Shown here piece by piece: positions 39,766 to 51,985 of a stretch of 64,000 bases of DNA. The DNA comes from Breviolum minutum Mf 1.05b.01 (taxonomy: Eukaryota; Sar; Dinophyceae; Suessiales; Symbiodiniaceae): positions 62,001-126,000 of the forward strand of contig DF239538.1 in the NCBI GenBank assembly GCA_000507305.1, in the 5' to 3' direction. Every line of letters starts with the position of its first letter. Within the stretch, counting starts at the first letter, position 1. The notes under the pieces are model-generated. The model was not told where the DNA came from. It did not search any database and worked only from the letters and a program-made list of their open reading frames with translations. The translations under genes and the position numbers were made by a program.

Positions 39766-42700
39766 ATGGCCAAAAGGAAGTCGCTTGGAGGCTCTGCCAA
39801 GGGCGCTAAGGCTCCAAAGGTGACTCCTGATGGCCCTGCGCAGTGTCCTATAACAGAGAAGCTTGTGGAGTGGTTTCCCAGCTGCAAAGCAAACTGTTTT
39901 TTTTGTTTCTTTGTTGTGAGGATTTGTACCTAGAATGAGTCATGTCCTTCAGGTTGTCTCAGAAGGTGGTGCCAGCTGGTGGAGTGCCCGCCTACTTTGA
40001 TGCAACTTTTGGCACTGAGGCGGGCCAACTAAATTTAGTGTGCTGTAGTGTAATAGCGCATGTATTGCCCTGTCCTAGCAGCTTAGTTGTTCTATGCAGA
40101 TTTTTTTGTCAGGAGTTGCTGCGCAAATTTGCCTCTTGGATCGACGTGACCTTCCCGCCAAATGCTGCGTTCCTTGGCTGCAGGGTCTGCATTGACTTAT
40201 TCTCTGCCTGGTCTTTTGAAATCTCCGATGTAGCCAGTGGCCTGAGGATTGAATACGCTAGCAGCTTCACGCCTGGTGCGTGTTACATTAGGCCCCATCA
40301 GCTGGGCTATCGGTCCGACTTCGGCTACAGCGGACTCGCTGAGCCCGATTCGATGCTGTGTTTGGTTCAGCTCTACATGTCGGAGGGGCGTGGCTCTCAG
40401 CCACGGAAGCAATGAGAGCAACGATTCAACTGGTGTCCACTCTTCCATTTTAAGCAGAATATGTTTTTTTCTTTCATGTGTTCAGGTTTAGATCGGATGC
40501 TGATCTTGGAGGGACAGAAAAGGTGGCGATTTGTGATCCAAGTGGGGGGGCGATGCTAGACTCCACCTATGAACCGATGCCCCCGCTCAATCCAGAGAGT
40601 TCTTTGCTCAGCTGCAATTTGTCTACAGTGTTTGTGTTCATTGGATGGAAACACGGTGCTGGTTTCAGTTCTTCTTTGAGGCACGGAGCTACCCCCATTC
40701 AGCATTGCATATGTCAAGGGTTGGCGCCGTTGCACAGCTTTGCTTGGGGCCCTGGCTGGCTTGTACGACATGAACATTGCTGCCGGTGACATTCCAAAAG
40801 TCTTCCAGGCTGGGGCTAGGACTTCTTGTTAGTTTTTCATTGCTGTTGTCAACTTTCTGTCAGCTTCATGGCACGGCAGGTGTCAGTCCGGACCATCCAC
40901 GCCACCGTTGGTGTGTATGGTTCTGTGAAGGACCAGGTGTTTTCCAACCGCAGCATCACTATGGCAAGCACGGCGACACGCCGTGGGCCTCATTGTTTCA
41001 ATTTTTTGAGGCAATTCGAGGTCCTTCAAAGGGCTGGATTTGGAGATCAAGACCGCCAGTTTCAAGAACCTTGGAATATCTGTTGGTTGTTTTGATTGAC
41101 AGCCAGTCAGGGTAAGTGAGCATTTTGTCATCAATCAGTTTACTGTCATGAACTGCTGGATTTTTACATCACGCTGGGAGAAACACATGTGAAACACATG
41201 TGAAACATTTTTGTTGTGGCAAAACATTCTAATGGGTTGTGTTGCAAGCGTGTATTTGATGCGACTACAGGACTGGTCGAATGCTGGAGCTATCGCAAAA
41301 GCATTCACTATTGGCCGTGGTGAAGCACAGGCGGTGTCACACTTACAATGCTCTGTCTCTAAAGGTGTGGTGAAGATCCTCAAGCAGTGTGTTGCAGTAA
41401 GGGGAATGAAGGCATGGCTGCAACATGACTGCATCGGGAAAGGCCTATTCAATGTAGGATTTTCCAGCGCAACTTCCAGTTCAGAGCAGTGGTCGTCTGC
41501 TTTGACGAACGGAGAGGATGACAGATTGGTAATTTTGCCAGCCAAGAAGCATCGTTTTAGGAAAATTGTTTTTTGGGTCTTGGGTAAATCTCATGTTGCA
41601 TCAATATCTTGTAGTGAAATGTTCGGTGATGTTTGGTGAGTGTGGTTATAGTTATATTTGGTACGTGTGGTTTACGGTTTGTTTTCGAGGTGAAGCTATT
41701 CATTGACCGCTTGTGCAGTGACTGGGACAGCCAAGCCTGCAACTTGCGACGGGCATGGTCATGGAAGGAAGCTCACATCATTCACCAGTCTTGCGGCATG
41801 TTCCTTCACTTTTGCGACATGCTGGAGAAACAAATGCCCAACAACCAGGACTTTTTGGCAACCATGAAGCAGCATTTCCTTCTGGGGGGGATGGACCCAG
41901 ACCTTCTTGCGGTTGCAGAACGCGCAGTGCCGCCAGGTGATCTGAAAGCCATTGGACTTTGCAGGCTTGTCTTGGGGTCAATCCAAGTTTCAACTGGTTA
42001 GTGTCTGTGTAAGAGAGACAGTAACTTCTAAATGAGATTAGGTAGGGAGTTCCACGTTTTCAACATGATGGCTGGGCAAACAGACAAGTTGTTGAACTTC
42101 ACTTTGCAAACAACTAATATTGACTTGCTGCGCAGGACCATGATTACGAAGCACGAGACCCAGGTCCAGATGGAGCAGGAAGCGCGGAACGAGGCGCTAG
42201 CTGCCAAAGTGAATGCTGCTACCTTCGAGCAAGTTCAGAGTCAGTTGGCTGCAGACATGGATCTACTTCGCACATCGCTTCCTCCCAAACCGGATGAAGC
42301 CCAAGAGTGCGCAAAAGACATGAAGTACATCAAGACCAGACAAGGGAGACTTAGTAAGGGTTGTTGTGGTTTTGCTGTTTCAGTCATCAACCCAGCAATC
42401 TCTTTTTGTAGCATTTTTAGAGCGCTTTTGTAACTTTTTGGCTTTCCCCGTGGAACCCAGGACAGGCACACAGTACGTCAAGGACTGGATGTTTGAACAT
42501 TGCCGCTTCTCAATGAACTATGTCCCGGACACAGAAGAAGTCAACATGGCTGCTGCTTTGAGCGATTTTACGAAGTACATTTCTGCCCGGATGCCCTCAA
42601 GTGGGGGCGGCGAGGGTGGCGAAGTGTTTTTGGGCCAATGATTATTCAATGTTGTTTGTTTCCTGCTTTGTTTTTTTTGTGCCAAGTCACATTTTAGAGA

Positions 42701-45700
42701 TAATCTATTTTAAAGATAGTCTTGAATGATTTTGAATGCTTGGTTGCCAGGTGGATTGTTTGCTGCTTGGACTGCTCCGCATGGCCAGCAAACACCAAGT
42801 ATGTGCTGGACAGCTTGGCCTTCCTCAACAACATCTGTTCACTTGGCCATAGGAACATTGGCCACATTCAGCTTCCGCAATGCCACCCAGCTACCACCAT
42901 GAAAGCCATCTTCAAACATGAGCATTTGATCAAGAATGAACTGATCAAGTGGGATGTTGACGTCAGACAAGGTGTAAGCCTTTTGTTTGCAAAGGATGCT
43001 GCGAGGCAAGGATCAGACAAGCGACCCTTGGCGCAAACTTGCGTTACAGTCTCTTCTGGTAAGGGGAATCGCTGGGCAGAGAGTGAAGCTTTGCAGTCGG
43101 GTGTGCTGGGGCCACTCCCACTCATCAAGGTATCAGACATGCAGGGTTACGACCCGGAGACTGGTGCAAAACCATCGCCAGCGTCACGAGTTGATCAGAT
43201 CCTTGGGCATACAATTTAATTTGATTGTTCTGTGTTAGCTTGAAGCCGCTACATACTAGAAGTGGTATGTATCTAGAAGGAGTGCCTCCTGAAGATAGTA
43301 AAGGATTATTATTGTGTGTTTGGCTGAACTTGTTGAAGAGCCACTGCTTGCAGGAAAGGAGTTCAGTGCTGCAAGCAAATTGTGGAAGGGTTCTTGCAGA
43401 ACATGAGCTTTGGGGAGAAAGACATTGTGGTGTGGCTTGATGCCATCCCGAACCAGTTGCGTGGCAAATTGTTGTCACAATCTCGGTTTCTTCAATCATT
43501 TTGCTGAATCATTTGTCATCAGATTTGAAATTCCACCAACCCTTTAGATCAGTTGCACGCCAGATTTCTTTCTTCCAAGAGACCTGTAACAGGAACTTGC
43601 AAACTTGAACATGCCCTAGCACCTTTAGAAGTTCTTTTTACAAGGATCTCAAAGATCACAGGGAACCTTTCATGAATGCTAAAGGCTGAAGATATCATTC
43701 TATATGTTTCTAATTCCCATCATTCCTGTTTTTTGTTGTTGTTGTTGTTGTTGTTGTTGTTGAGGTCCGCGCGCGCGCGCGCGCGCGCTCAGATTGCCTC
43801 CAAACAGCCTTCTTGCACGCGCGTGCGCGCGCGCGCGCGGACCTCAACTTCGTTGTTGTTGTTGTTGTTGTTGTTGTTGTTGGCCACCTTCCAAGTGATT
43901 TTTTTTGGAGAAAAATGTTTTCCTAAAAACACATTGAGCATTTCCGCCTAGTGTTTAGCTACACCTATCCTGGGGCGTGTTTGTGTGAGCTTCTACTCCA
44001 GGTTTGCGGAGTACAGCCGTGCGATCACCAAAAGGAATTTGGCAGGTGAACAGCCGAAGGTTATCTACTATGGGCTTTTGAGGAATGACCAGCGAAAAAT
44101 CGTCCATGATGTTGAGACAGAGGTGTTCAATCATTGGGATGATTCGCCAGGTGCGCCACCCAAAACGAGGCCACGTACGGCACCTGCACCGCCAGATGTT
44201 CAAGGTTTGGTTCTGGTGAACTACACCACCGCTGGTGGCCCTCGATGGCCAGATTCACTTGACCAAAAGTTTTTGACAGGGTCCCAACAGCACAAGGAGA
44301 TTGCAGTGATCAAGGAGAAGTTTCTGGCTGAATTCCCTCCAGCTGTGGGCACTGGCAGTGGTGGGTCTCCTGCAACGGTTCCTCGAGCTGTTGGGCAACC
44401 TCAATTTCAGCCAGCAGAAGAGCCTTTGGACATCACCCGGTTGATTGACCCTGCTATTGAACCGCCACCAGCGCCAGACAAAAGGACCCTAAATAAGATG
44501 TGATGTCAATGCCGGTCTTTTTTGAACGACTGGATGCTGAATGAACTTAGAACTAGATCTTTCAAGAATTGACAGTGTAGGGTTCGTGAAAATGGCCTTT
44601 TATTTCCGGACTCCCCTTACTTTTTCTGTATTGTAAAACGAGCATAAACTAACCATCCCTAGTCCGAAGTTGTTTTGCAAAAAAAAAGGTGACCTCACAT
44701 TCCCAATTTGAATCCCGACATCCCATTTCTATACTCATTGTCTACGAAAGCAATGCTGTTGCTTTATTTGTTGCAGGAGAGCATCGGTCACAGGGAAGCA
44801 AGGCAGGCCGTCGTTGATTGTGGACGATCAATTGAACTTGTTCATGGGAAACGACTCAGAAGAGCCAGTCACTTTTACAGGTGGCATCGAGTTATTCGGT
44901 TTTGGAACCGGCTCATTCGAGTTCAAGCTTGTTCATGGAGGTGTGCGTGATGTTTCTGGCCTTGCATGGCGCATTTTGGGTGACACAGGGTTTGTCTCTT
45001 GGAACAAGAAAGTCATGACGGTGGCAGCTTTTATGCACAAATGCGCTGTTTCGAACGGTCTGGCAGACGTGGGGATTCAAGACCATATGATCGAACCGAA
45101 GATGAGTGGCGCTGATTCTTGGGTTGATTTGTTCAAACTTTTTCCACTGCAACAACACTTTGACATGTGCAGGATTTCTTGAATGCGTGACTTTCAGATG
45201 TTAAAAAGTTAAGGACCAGCAGGAGGCAGAATCCGGGGGCCCATTGCCTGTGCCATTCCGATACGTGGTGCAGCCACTTCAATCCAAACGGACGAATGTG
45301 TTCCGTCCAAATGCGCTTACATCGGAGCCAAAAGTGGCCACACTTGGTGCGGCATGGGTTGGACAATGGGAAAAGCTTCCCCAAGGAAACATGGTCGATT
45401 GCTTTTGGGAGGCAGGATGTTGAAAACTGGTGATATTTTCATCTTCTGTTTAATTTTGGGTGTGTTTGCAAGGTTCCCTCTTTTCCTAAGTGATTGTCTT
45501 TGAATTGGTTAGGGGGGTTCATTTGTCAGGTGGAACTTCAGGGCAATAAGATGGTGCCTGTCAAGCCGAAGATGTTTCTGACTTGTACAGTGGAGGTACC
45601 ATCCCGTTCATGGATCCGTCTCAAGTGAGGTCGTTCTGTGAGCGATGCGACATAGGACCGGATTGACGGAGTTCAGACTGACACTTGAGTTGCAATGGTA

Positions 45701-47517
45701 ATCGCATTGAGATGAGTACTTTTTCAATTTGTGATTTCCTTGTTGTCAAAATTGTTAGGGCATTTTCCACACATGCTTATCATAATAATAATGGTTGATT
45801 GATACTGATGATGTTTCCATGGTTATAAGTTACAGTTCTGTTCTTCTTACATCCAGCCGTGGTGCTTCTGGAGAAGTCAGGTCTCGGTCCCCGGGTTGTT
45901 ACAACCATCGCTTTTTGAATTTGCGTGATGTCACCTCTCGATGTGTAAGACCGAAAGCTGGCAGTTCCGAAGTGCACACAATCACGAAAAAAATGAGAAT
46001 ACATTTTATGGAGCTTTCAGGGTGACACTGCTTCTTAGACAGAGAATGCGCCGGCAACCCAATCTGACTGAATTCGGTTGAACCACCAATGTTTCCATTT
46101 GCAGGTTTTGCAAGATCAAGGTTGGATCAGTTGGCAAAGACTAGACAAGGTTTCTTGCAGCCTCGTTGTTTCTGTCACCAAATGGCCGTGATGAACCCGA
46201 TCACGTCACTGACGGATGAATCCGAACCCGATGACGAGCCTCCGCGGAAAGCGAGAAGGACAAACGAAAAAGCAAGAGAGCCAAAGTCGAAAGCGCAGGC
46301 AAAAGGAAAGTCGAAATCGAAGGCGAAGGCGAAAGCGAAGACGCAAGCGAAGGCTTGGTGTGTAGTGGTTGCTTTGCTGTTAAATTTTGTTTCTATCGAA
46401 CATTTGAACAATGTTTTACCTTGGGTAGTTGACTGTCAGAGCAGGATTTGTGATAGAATTCTGAAGAAAAAATTGCACAGCCATCATATCCAAAATAGTT
46501 CTGCTTGAATCTGTTTGCATAGCGTGGATGGTACCACATTTTCTACTATTAAGTTTTTTCATGTTTCATTAAGTATTTTAATATTGTGAGGACACGCCCC
46601 TGAAGCGACCTGCTGCTGCCGCTGCTTCTGATGCACCTGATGAAGATGAAAAAAAGGAAGTTGCAATGGATCGCTTGAGCAACCCACAGTACCACAAGAA
46701 GAACAATGCGTGGCTTTTGAAGAACAACGGAAAACAAGTGCTACAGGTGGGGGCCCTTGTTCATGCATTTGTTTTCGAGTTTTGATTCTTTGGCCGGCTG
46801 GCTGTTCAAGATTTGTTTCAGTTCCAAAATTTCAGGTTTCTGGGAAGAATTTGGACAAGGAAGCTTTGAGGGAGATTTGCGTTGCTCACCCCAGTGGGTG
46901 TTTTGCGCGAGTTGCTTGCGTGTTTAACTTATTTAAGCAGATGGACACCCAGTAACTAAGGTGATCTGCAGGGAGCACTTGCTTAAGGGCGACAAGATCA
47001 AGAAAGTGAAGACCATTGCCGTGTCCTGGTTTGTTTGGCCCAGATTTCCACATAATTTTTCAATGTAGAGAGATCCTGAGAGCGACAGTGTAACTGTCAT
47101 GTCATTGCGGGAAAGTGTGTTATACAGCTGGTATACGAGTATGTTTTCAATATATGTATATATACACATTATATATGTAGTCTGCAACTTCTGCAGGCAA
47201 AGCTTCTGGATGCACTGCGCTCTAAGAATGCGGTGGGTGGTTTGCCTAGCATCGACCAACTTCTTTCTCAAAATGATGGTTTCCCAATACTGCTTCCAAC
47301 TTGTCAATCCGACGTGGTTTGAAAGATGTTTGAGATTTTCCCAGGTGGCCCTGCTGTGAAGACGCCACCGGTGAAGACACCGCCGGTGAGCACGCCTGAA
47401 AAATCTGAGGGCCATGAAACGAATGCTGTTGAGGAGGAACCTGACCGTGTAACAGGTGAATGTGAGGAGGAGGAAAAGGATTTCGAAGATGACGCAACCG
47501 TAGAGGAGGTTGATTAG
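39766..47517 (+). CDS. gene C: long multi-exon gene of unknown function
   Basis: The first exon probably starts at ATG 39766 (MAKRKSLGGSAKGAKAPK). Later exons, all plus strand with AG acceptors: ~39954 (QKVVPAGGVPAYFDATFG), ~40113 (LLRKFASWIDVTF), ~40486, ~40700 (GALAGLYDMNIAAGDIPKVF), ~41265-41530, ~41690-42000 (KEAHIIHQSCGMFLHFCDML), 42032-42350, ~42430-42641, ~42752-43219, ~43360-43470 (SFGEKDIVVWLDAIPNQL), ~44003-44503 (AITKRNLAGEQPKVIYYG), ~44780-45170, ~45190-45420, ~45540-45625, 46105-46355 (Lys/Ala/Ser-rich), ~46595-46745 (LKRPAAAAASDAPDEDE), ~46835, ~46945-47030, ~47190-47320, and the acidic end to TAG at 47517. No domain is named. Lys/Ala stretches and KRPAAA recall nuclear dinoflagellate proteins. 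It could be two genes. Its position suggests a role in element mobility or maintenance. Confidence 0.6.
43735..43881. repeat. 88-bp (CG)n inverted repeat inserted in a TTG run
   Basis: A TTG run is interrupted by 43760-43847, which starts TTGAGGTCC(GC)n and ends (GC)nGGACCTCAA, with a ~30-bp centre containing CAGATTGCCTCCAAACAG. The arms are about 27-29 bp of near-perfect complement, so it can form a cruciform or Z-DNA; TTG triplets resume on the right at 43852. It lies in an intron of gene C. Confidence 0.95.
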
Positions 47518-48970
47518 TTAAACTAAACGTTTCTGCGATGCAATGGACCGACAACTGATGCGATGGACCTGGATCGGCAAGAAAAAATATGAGCGCTCCG
47601 TGGAATCTGGCAGGTGTAAAAGCTGGCAGTTTAAACAGGTCAATTTGAGTTTCTGTTGCGTAGCAATGCATTCGGCAGATTTCGTTTTCCGGAACAGAGA
47701 TTCTGGCTTGGCTGCGTATTGTGTTTTCATGCATTTGAAATGGACCATCCAAACACTTCATCCAGGGCTGTGTTTTTGTGAGGTTTGTTTTGTGTTATGA
47801 TGGCAGGTGCCGGTTGTTAGATTGAAACAGGCTCAAGGCGGCATGAACTCTTCTTTGCAAACTGTGGGTTTAAGAGTTCTTACTACAAGTAGGTGAGAGT
47901 TGACATGGAATGAGCACCAAAAGTCACTGCTAGACTACTTCTCAAACCGTTTCACAGTGAGCAGCGTCCCTAACCCACAACCGGGCAGCAAACAAAGTTT
48001 TTAAGCGCGTATTTGGGAGCAGTTTAATGCAACAGTTGTGGGAGACCTACATAAAAGTTGCCGCCCAGTCCCACCGAGTAAAAGTCTACAACAAAGTTTG
48101 TAAAGTTGACATTAACCCCCCAGCATTGAAACCAAGGGCTCGGGCACCAGATACGACTTATGTATTGCCAGTGAGGCCTGTTATTAACTGCCTGGAATTG
48201 CAAACAGCCAAGATCTCATCATCAAATATAGAACTGAACAGGTGGCATTTGTTTTCAACGTTCTTCTCCAACTTTGTTTCTTTTGAATCAGTGATTTTGG
48301 AGGGCTTAGTAAATTTTCCATAACCAGCCTTCTTCGTACAATTTGTTTTCTCTATCAGAAAATTGTTGAAGAGCAAGTATTGTAAAGATTAATGTTCTTG
48401 AAAGTCATCTCTATTCCTCTTAGATACAAAGCAACTCTTTTTCAAGAACCTGTGTTTTTTGATTTGATCTTCCTTAAATTTAAAGCAGAGCTATTGCCGT
48501 CCTGGGAACCTTGGTTCAATTCACCTTTGAAACTTTGTGTGTCTCTGCTTGTAGTAGGGCGGTAGCCGTAGTGAATTTTTATTTCTTCAAAATGCCAAGT
48601 AGAAGGCGTGCAAGAATTTCTATCGCATTTTCGAAGTGGCATGTGTTCTTTACATGCTACTTCGAAAATTTAAGTAGGGCTGCTTGGACCAATAGTTCTA
48701 CTTTTAGAAAAACCGTTTCAAAAAACGCAAGCTCTTGCTAGATGACTTTGAAGATACTTTTTTTTACAACACTTACCCTTTCAAGCTTTTCCGATAGAGA
48801 AAACAATGTGTACAAGGAAGGCTGGTTGTGGAAAGTTTACTATGGGCATAACCTTCCCAATTCAAATCAAAGGATATTTAAAAACAACTTTTCACGCTGT
48901 CTATTTTAATGATCATCGCCGCACCAAAATCTCTCCAAGAGCAAAACTCAAATGAATCATCCTCATGAGT
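47518..48970. other. gene-free right subterminal region
   Basis: No exon is convincing. It contains the subterminal repeat at 48372-48446, a hairpin at 48627-48669 and an inverted partial copy of the subterminal repeat near 48735-48775. Confidence 0.5.
48627..48669. repeat. 18-bp stem, 7-base loop hairpin
   Basis: Arms ATTTTCGAAGTGGCATGT and ACATGCTACTTCGAAAAT pair at 17 of 18 positions around GTTCTTT. It lies about 300 bp inside the right inverted repeat. Confidence 0.95.
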
Positions 48971-49451
48971 GTCATTCACAGATCAGCCTTTGCGGGAAGG
49001 TCTTGGCCAAACATAGGCATCGTGACAGCATTATCTTCTAGTTATTACAAGTGTGGCACTGTGGGTCTTGGCCACATAAAGGCATCATTGACAGTAACAC
49101 CTTTTAGTCATAAACCTGCTAAAGACAGCCTGAGCGATGCGTGCTGTTGGATAGCGGTGCGTGGTTGACAATCCAGGCACGCATTGCTAGCCAAAGCTGG
49201 GCGTTGCTTAGAGCCGGTGGGCTTAAGCGGTGCGGCTCAAAAGACACATTGTCAGAACTTTTTTGATGACAATTCCTAAAGACAGCCATTCAGCAGAACT
49301 TTGGGCAGACTTCGTCACACAAAGGTGCAGCTTGGCCACGCAGGAAGCATATGACTTTTGACAGTCAGTTATTAACTATTACCTTCTAACAAGCCTGGCA
49401 CTTTGAAACCCCAGTTACTGGCTGGAACCCCATATCAAAGGAAAAATCTTT
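48971..49451 (-). repeat. right terminal inverted repeat
   Basis: Reverse complement of the left repeat. The outer ~175 bases match exactly by eye and stop at the gap on the same base as the left copy. It is longer than the left copy because of two insertions, about 23-26 bases (near 49250) and about 45 bases (near 49000). Confidence 0.95.
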
Positions 49452-49817
49452 NNNNNNNNNNNNNNNNNNNNNNNNNNNNNNNNNNNNNNNNNNNNNNNNN
49501 NNNNNNNNNNNNNNNNNNNNNNNNNNNNNNNNNNNNNNNNNNNNNNNNNNNNNNNNNNNNNNNNNNNNNNNNNNNNNNNNNNNNNNNNNNNNNNNNNNNN
49601 NNNNNNNNNNNNNNNNNNNNNNNNNNNNNNNNNNNNNNNNNNNNNNNNNNNNNNNNNNNNNNNNNNNNNNNNNNNNNNNNNNNNNNNNNNNNNNNNNNNN
49701 NNNNNNNNNNNNNNNNNNNNNNNNNNNNNNNNNNNNNNNNNNNNNNNNNNNNNNNNNNNNNNNNNNNNNNNNNNNNNNNNNNNNNNNNNNNNNNNNNNNN
49801 NNNNNNNNNNNNNNNNN
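49452..49817. other. assembly gap (366 N) at the outer edge of the right inverted repeat
   Basis: Run of unknown bases; outer end of the element and any target duplication are not visible. Confidence 0.99.
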
Positions 49818-51985
49818 TTAATTTGAGGATGATTTGAGGATGTGATTTGAAAGGACACTTTTAAAGGATACATTTATATATATAAATAGGTATAGGCATT
49901 TCAAATCTACATACATCACCCTAGTTTCCTAGAATATAAAAAACAATAATCATTCATTTTTCTGAAAAATGAACAAAACCGTTGCAGTCTTGAAATCAAA
50001 ACCAAAGGTCCTTGGGAAATGAGCTCACGTTCCGCATCAGACATGGGACCCAGAGAATTCTCAGGATCAGGTGGGCCACCTCCATTTGCAAAAGCCAGAC
50101 TTCACAAAGATTAAACCAATTTTCTGTCTACTGAATTTGGGGCCCAACAACTTGAGGATACTTTGTATTCTTTTCCAGGATTTTCATCCAAAGATTCGGG
50201 TTACCAATCTTGAAAAAATCGTTCAAAACTTCGCGGATTTCTTGAACATCAAGGGGCGTGCATCGGATGGATCCGCCGGATACTTCTCCAGGTGCTCGTT
50301 CATCTTCTTCAAGATGCTTTCAATGTCACCTTGATCACGCCCAGGACGTTCGAGATCAGGGCGGAATGTATGTCCTGAGATTTTGTCGATAACATGTGCT
50401 TGAGTATAAATGGGTGAGAATCACCAAGTTCAAGTTGGGATAGGGGTATGTAAATCTCTGTTTGATATCTAAGTTTTTGCAAATATGATTTGAGATTCCC
50501 ATTTACAAATTTGAATATATTATTGACCCATGCCAACTCCTTTGAAGAAGTTTGTGGGGCCCAAATTAAAAATGCTCAAAGCACCAAGGGCTAAATATCA
50601 TGATATGTTTCTATTCAAATTTCCCCCTGAACAAAAAGAAGTTTAGTGGTCATTTAAAAAGAAACCTATCAAAGTTCAGGAACCATGGTGGCTGGCTGCT
50701 GTTGATGGCCTTGTCCTAGAGCCCTCTCCACCAGATGCATAGGGATGGCCATGCGAGATAGACACATGCACCTGAGTTAAGTGGGAATCATATATTCAAA
50801 CCCAAAATGAAAAGAAACTTCCTGACCTATAAGGGTTTTTTCCAACCTACTTTAAAACTTCCAAACACATATGCCAATATCATCAACCATGGCACCTGTG
50901 GACCATATCGATTTGCACCACGCTGACGATCCATCTCCTTGGTTGAATGGAGCAAGTACTTGTATAATAAGCAGTTTCTCATACAGAAAAAATGCTACAC
51001 ATTTGAGGGCCAAATTTGAGGAAATTTTATCCAAAATATGATTCAAAAAATCCAAGTGTCATTCTCAACATAATCCTCTGCCTTATCACCCATGGCTCTA
51101 TCGGCAGGCGCTTCTTCCAATGATTGATCAGTGAATGCTGCTGTGACGGCAACTGCGAACCAACTCATGTTTTCATGCCGAAGTTTTGTAAATCTTCAAT
51201 ATCCAACCGCTTGAAACTTAATCCTGTAATACTTGAACAATCGCAATGATCTATTTTCAAAGGTTGCAGTTTATACTAGCTGGATCCCCACCCTTGACCC
51301 TTGGCCCGTTTCAAGCACCTTCATCCACCACCAGAAGAAGCACATGCGGGTAGGGTCGCTGGAAAGTTGACATCATGACAAAGTCAAATTGTATCAAGTT
51401 TCTGGATTTTTTTTGCCATGGAACATATGCATCATGCTGCTGTTTAAAAAAGCAGTTGTATGTTTGACCACCCAATTGGTAAGATGAGATATCAGTCCAA
51501 AGTTGACTATGTATCCAATGCTATCACATGCCCCCCTAGTTGGAAAAAAGGGCGAGCAGCGCGCCAAGTGATGAATTTGCAAAACCCTTACCTTCAAAAA
51601 TGACATCCAAAAAATATTGGCCCATTGGCCCCGAAAAAAAATCGCAGCATGCATGTGGTATATAAATCCAAACATATATATATAAGGCAAAATATTATAA
51701 AGGAAATGAAGCCTTTCAAATCATTTGGAAGGCTTTAATTCCAATCTTTGTTTCATTTTGTTTTGTTGTCAATGGTCAGCGCTCAAAAGCACTAAAGTTT
51801 TCTAATGTTGACTTGTTTTCCTTTCTTTCATCAGCAACGCAGGTGGGTTGAAGCATGGAAAGGTTTCAAGGATTCAGTTGTTTTTCCAATTTTCTCCAAG
51901 TGCTGGATTTCACGAAACTTCTCGGTCATTTGGGCCTTTATACCTTTTAAAGGTCATTTGATCATTCCACCCATGTACAAGATAA
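49818..51985. other. intergenic, no gene recognised
   Basis: A/T-rich unique DNA between the TIR element and the retroelement. Both strands carry only short, poorly protein-like frames. It may include the retroelement 5-prime untranslated region, whose start cannot be fixed. Confidence 0.45.
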
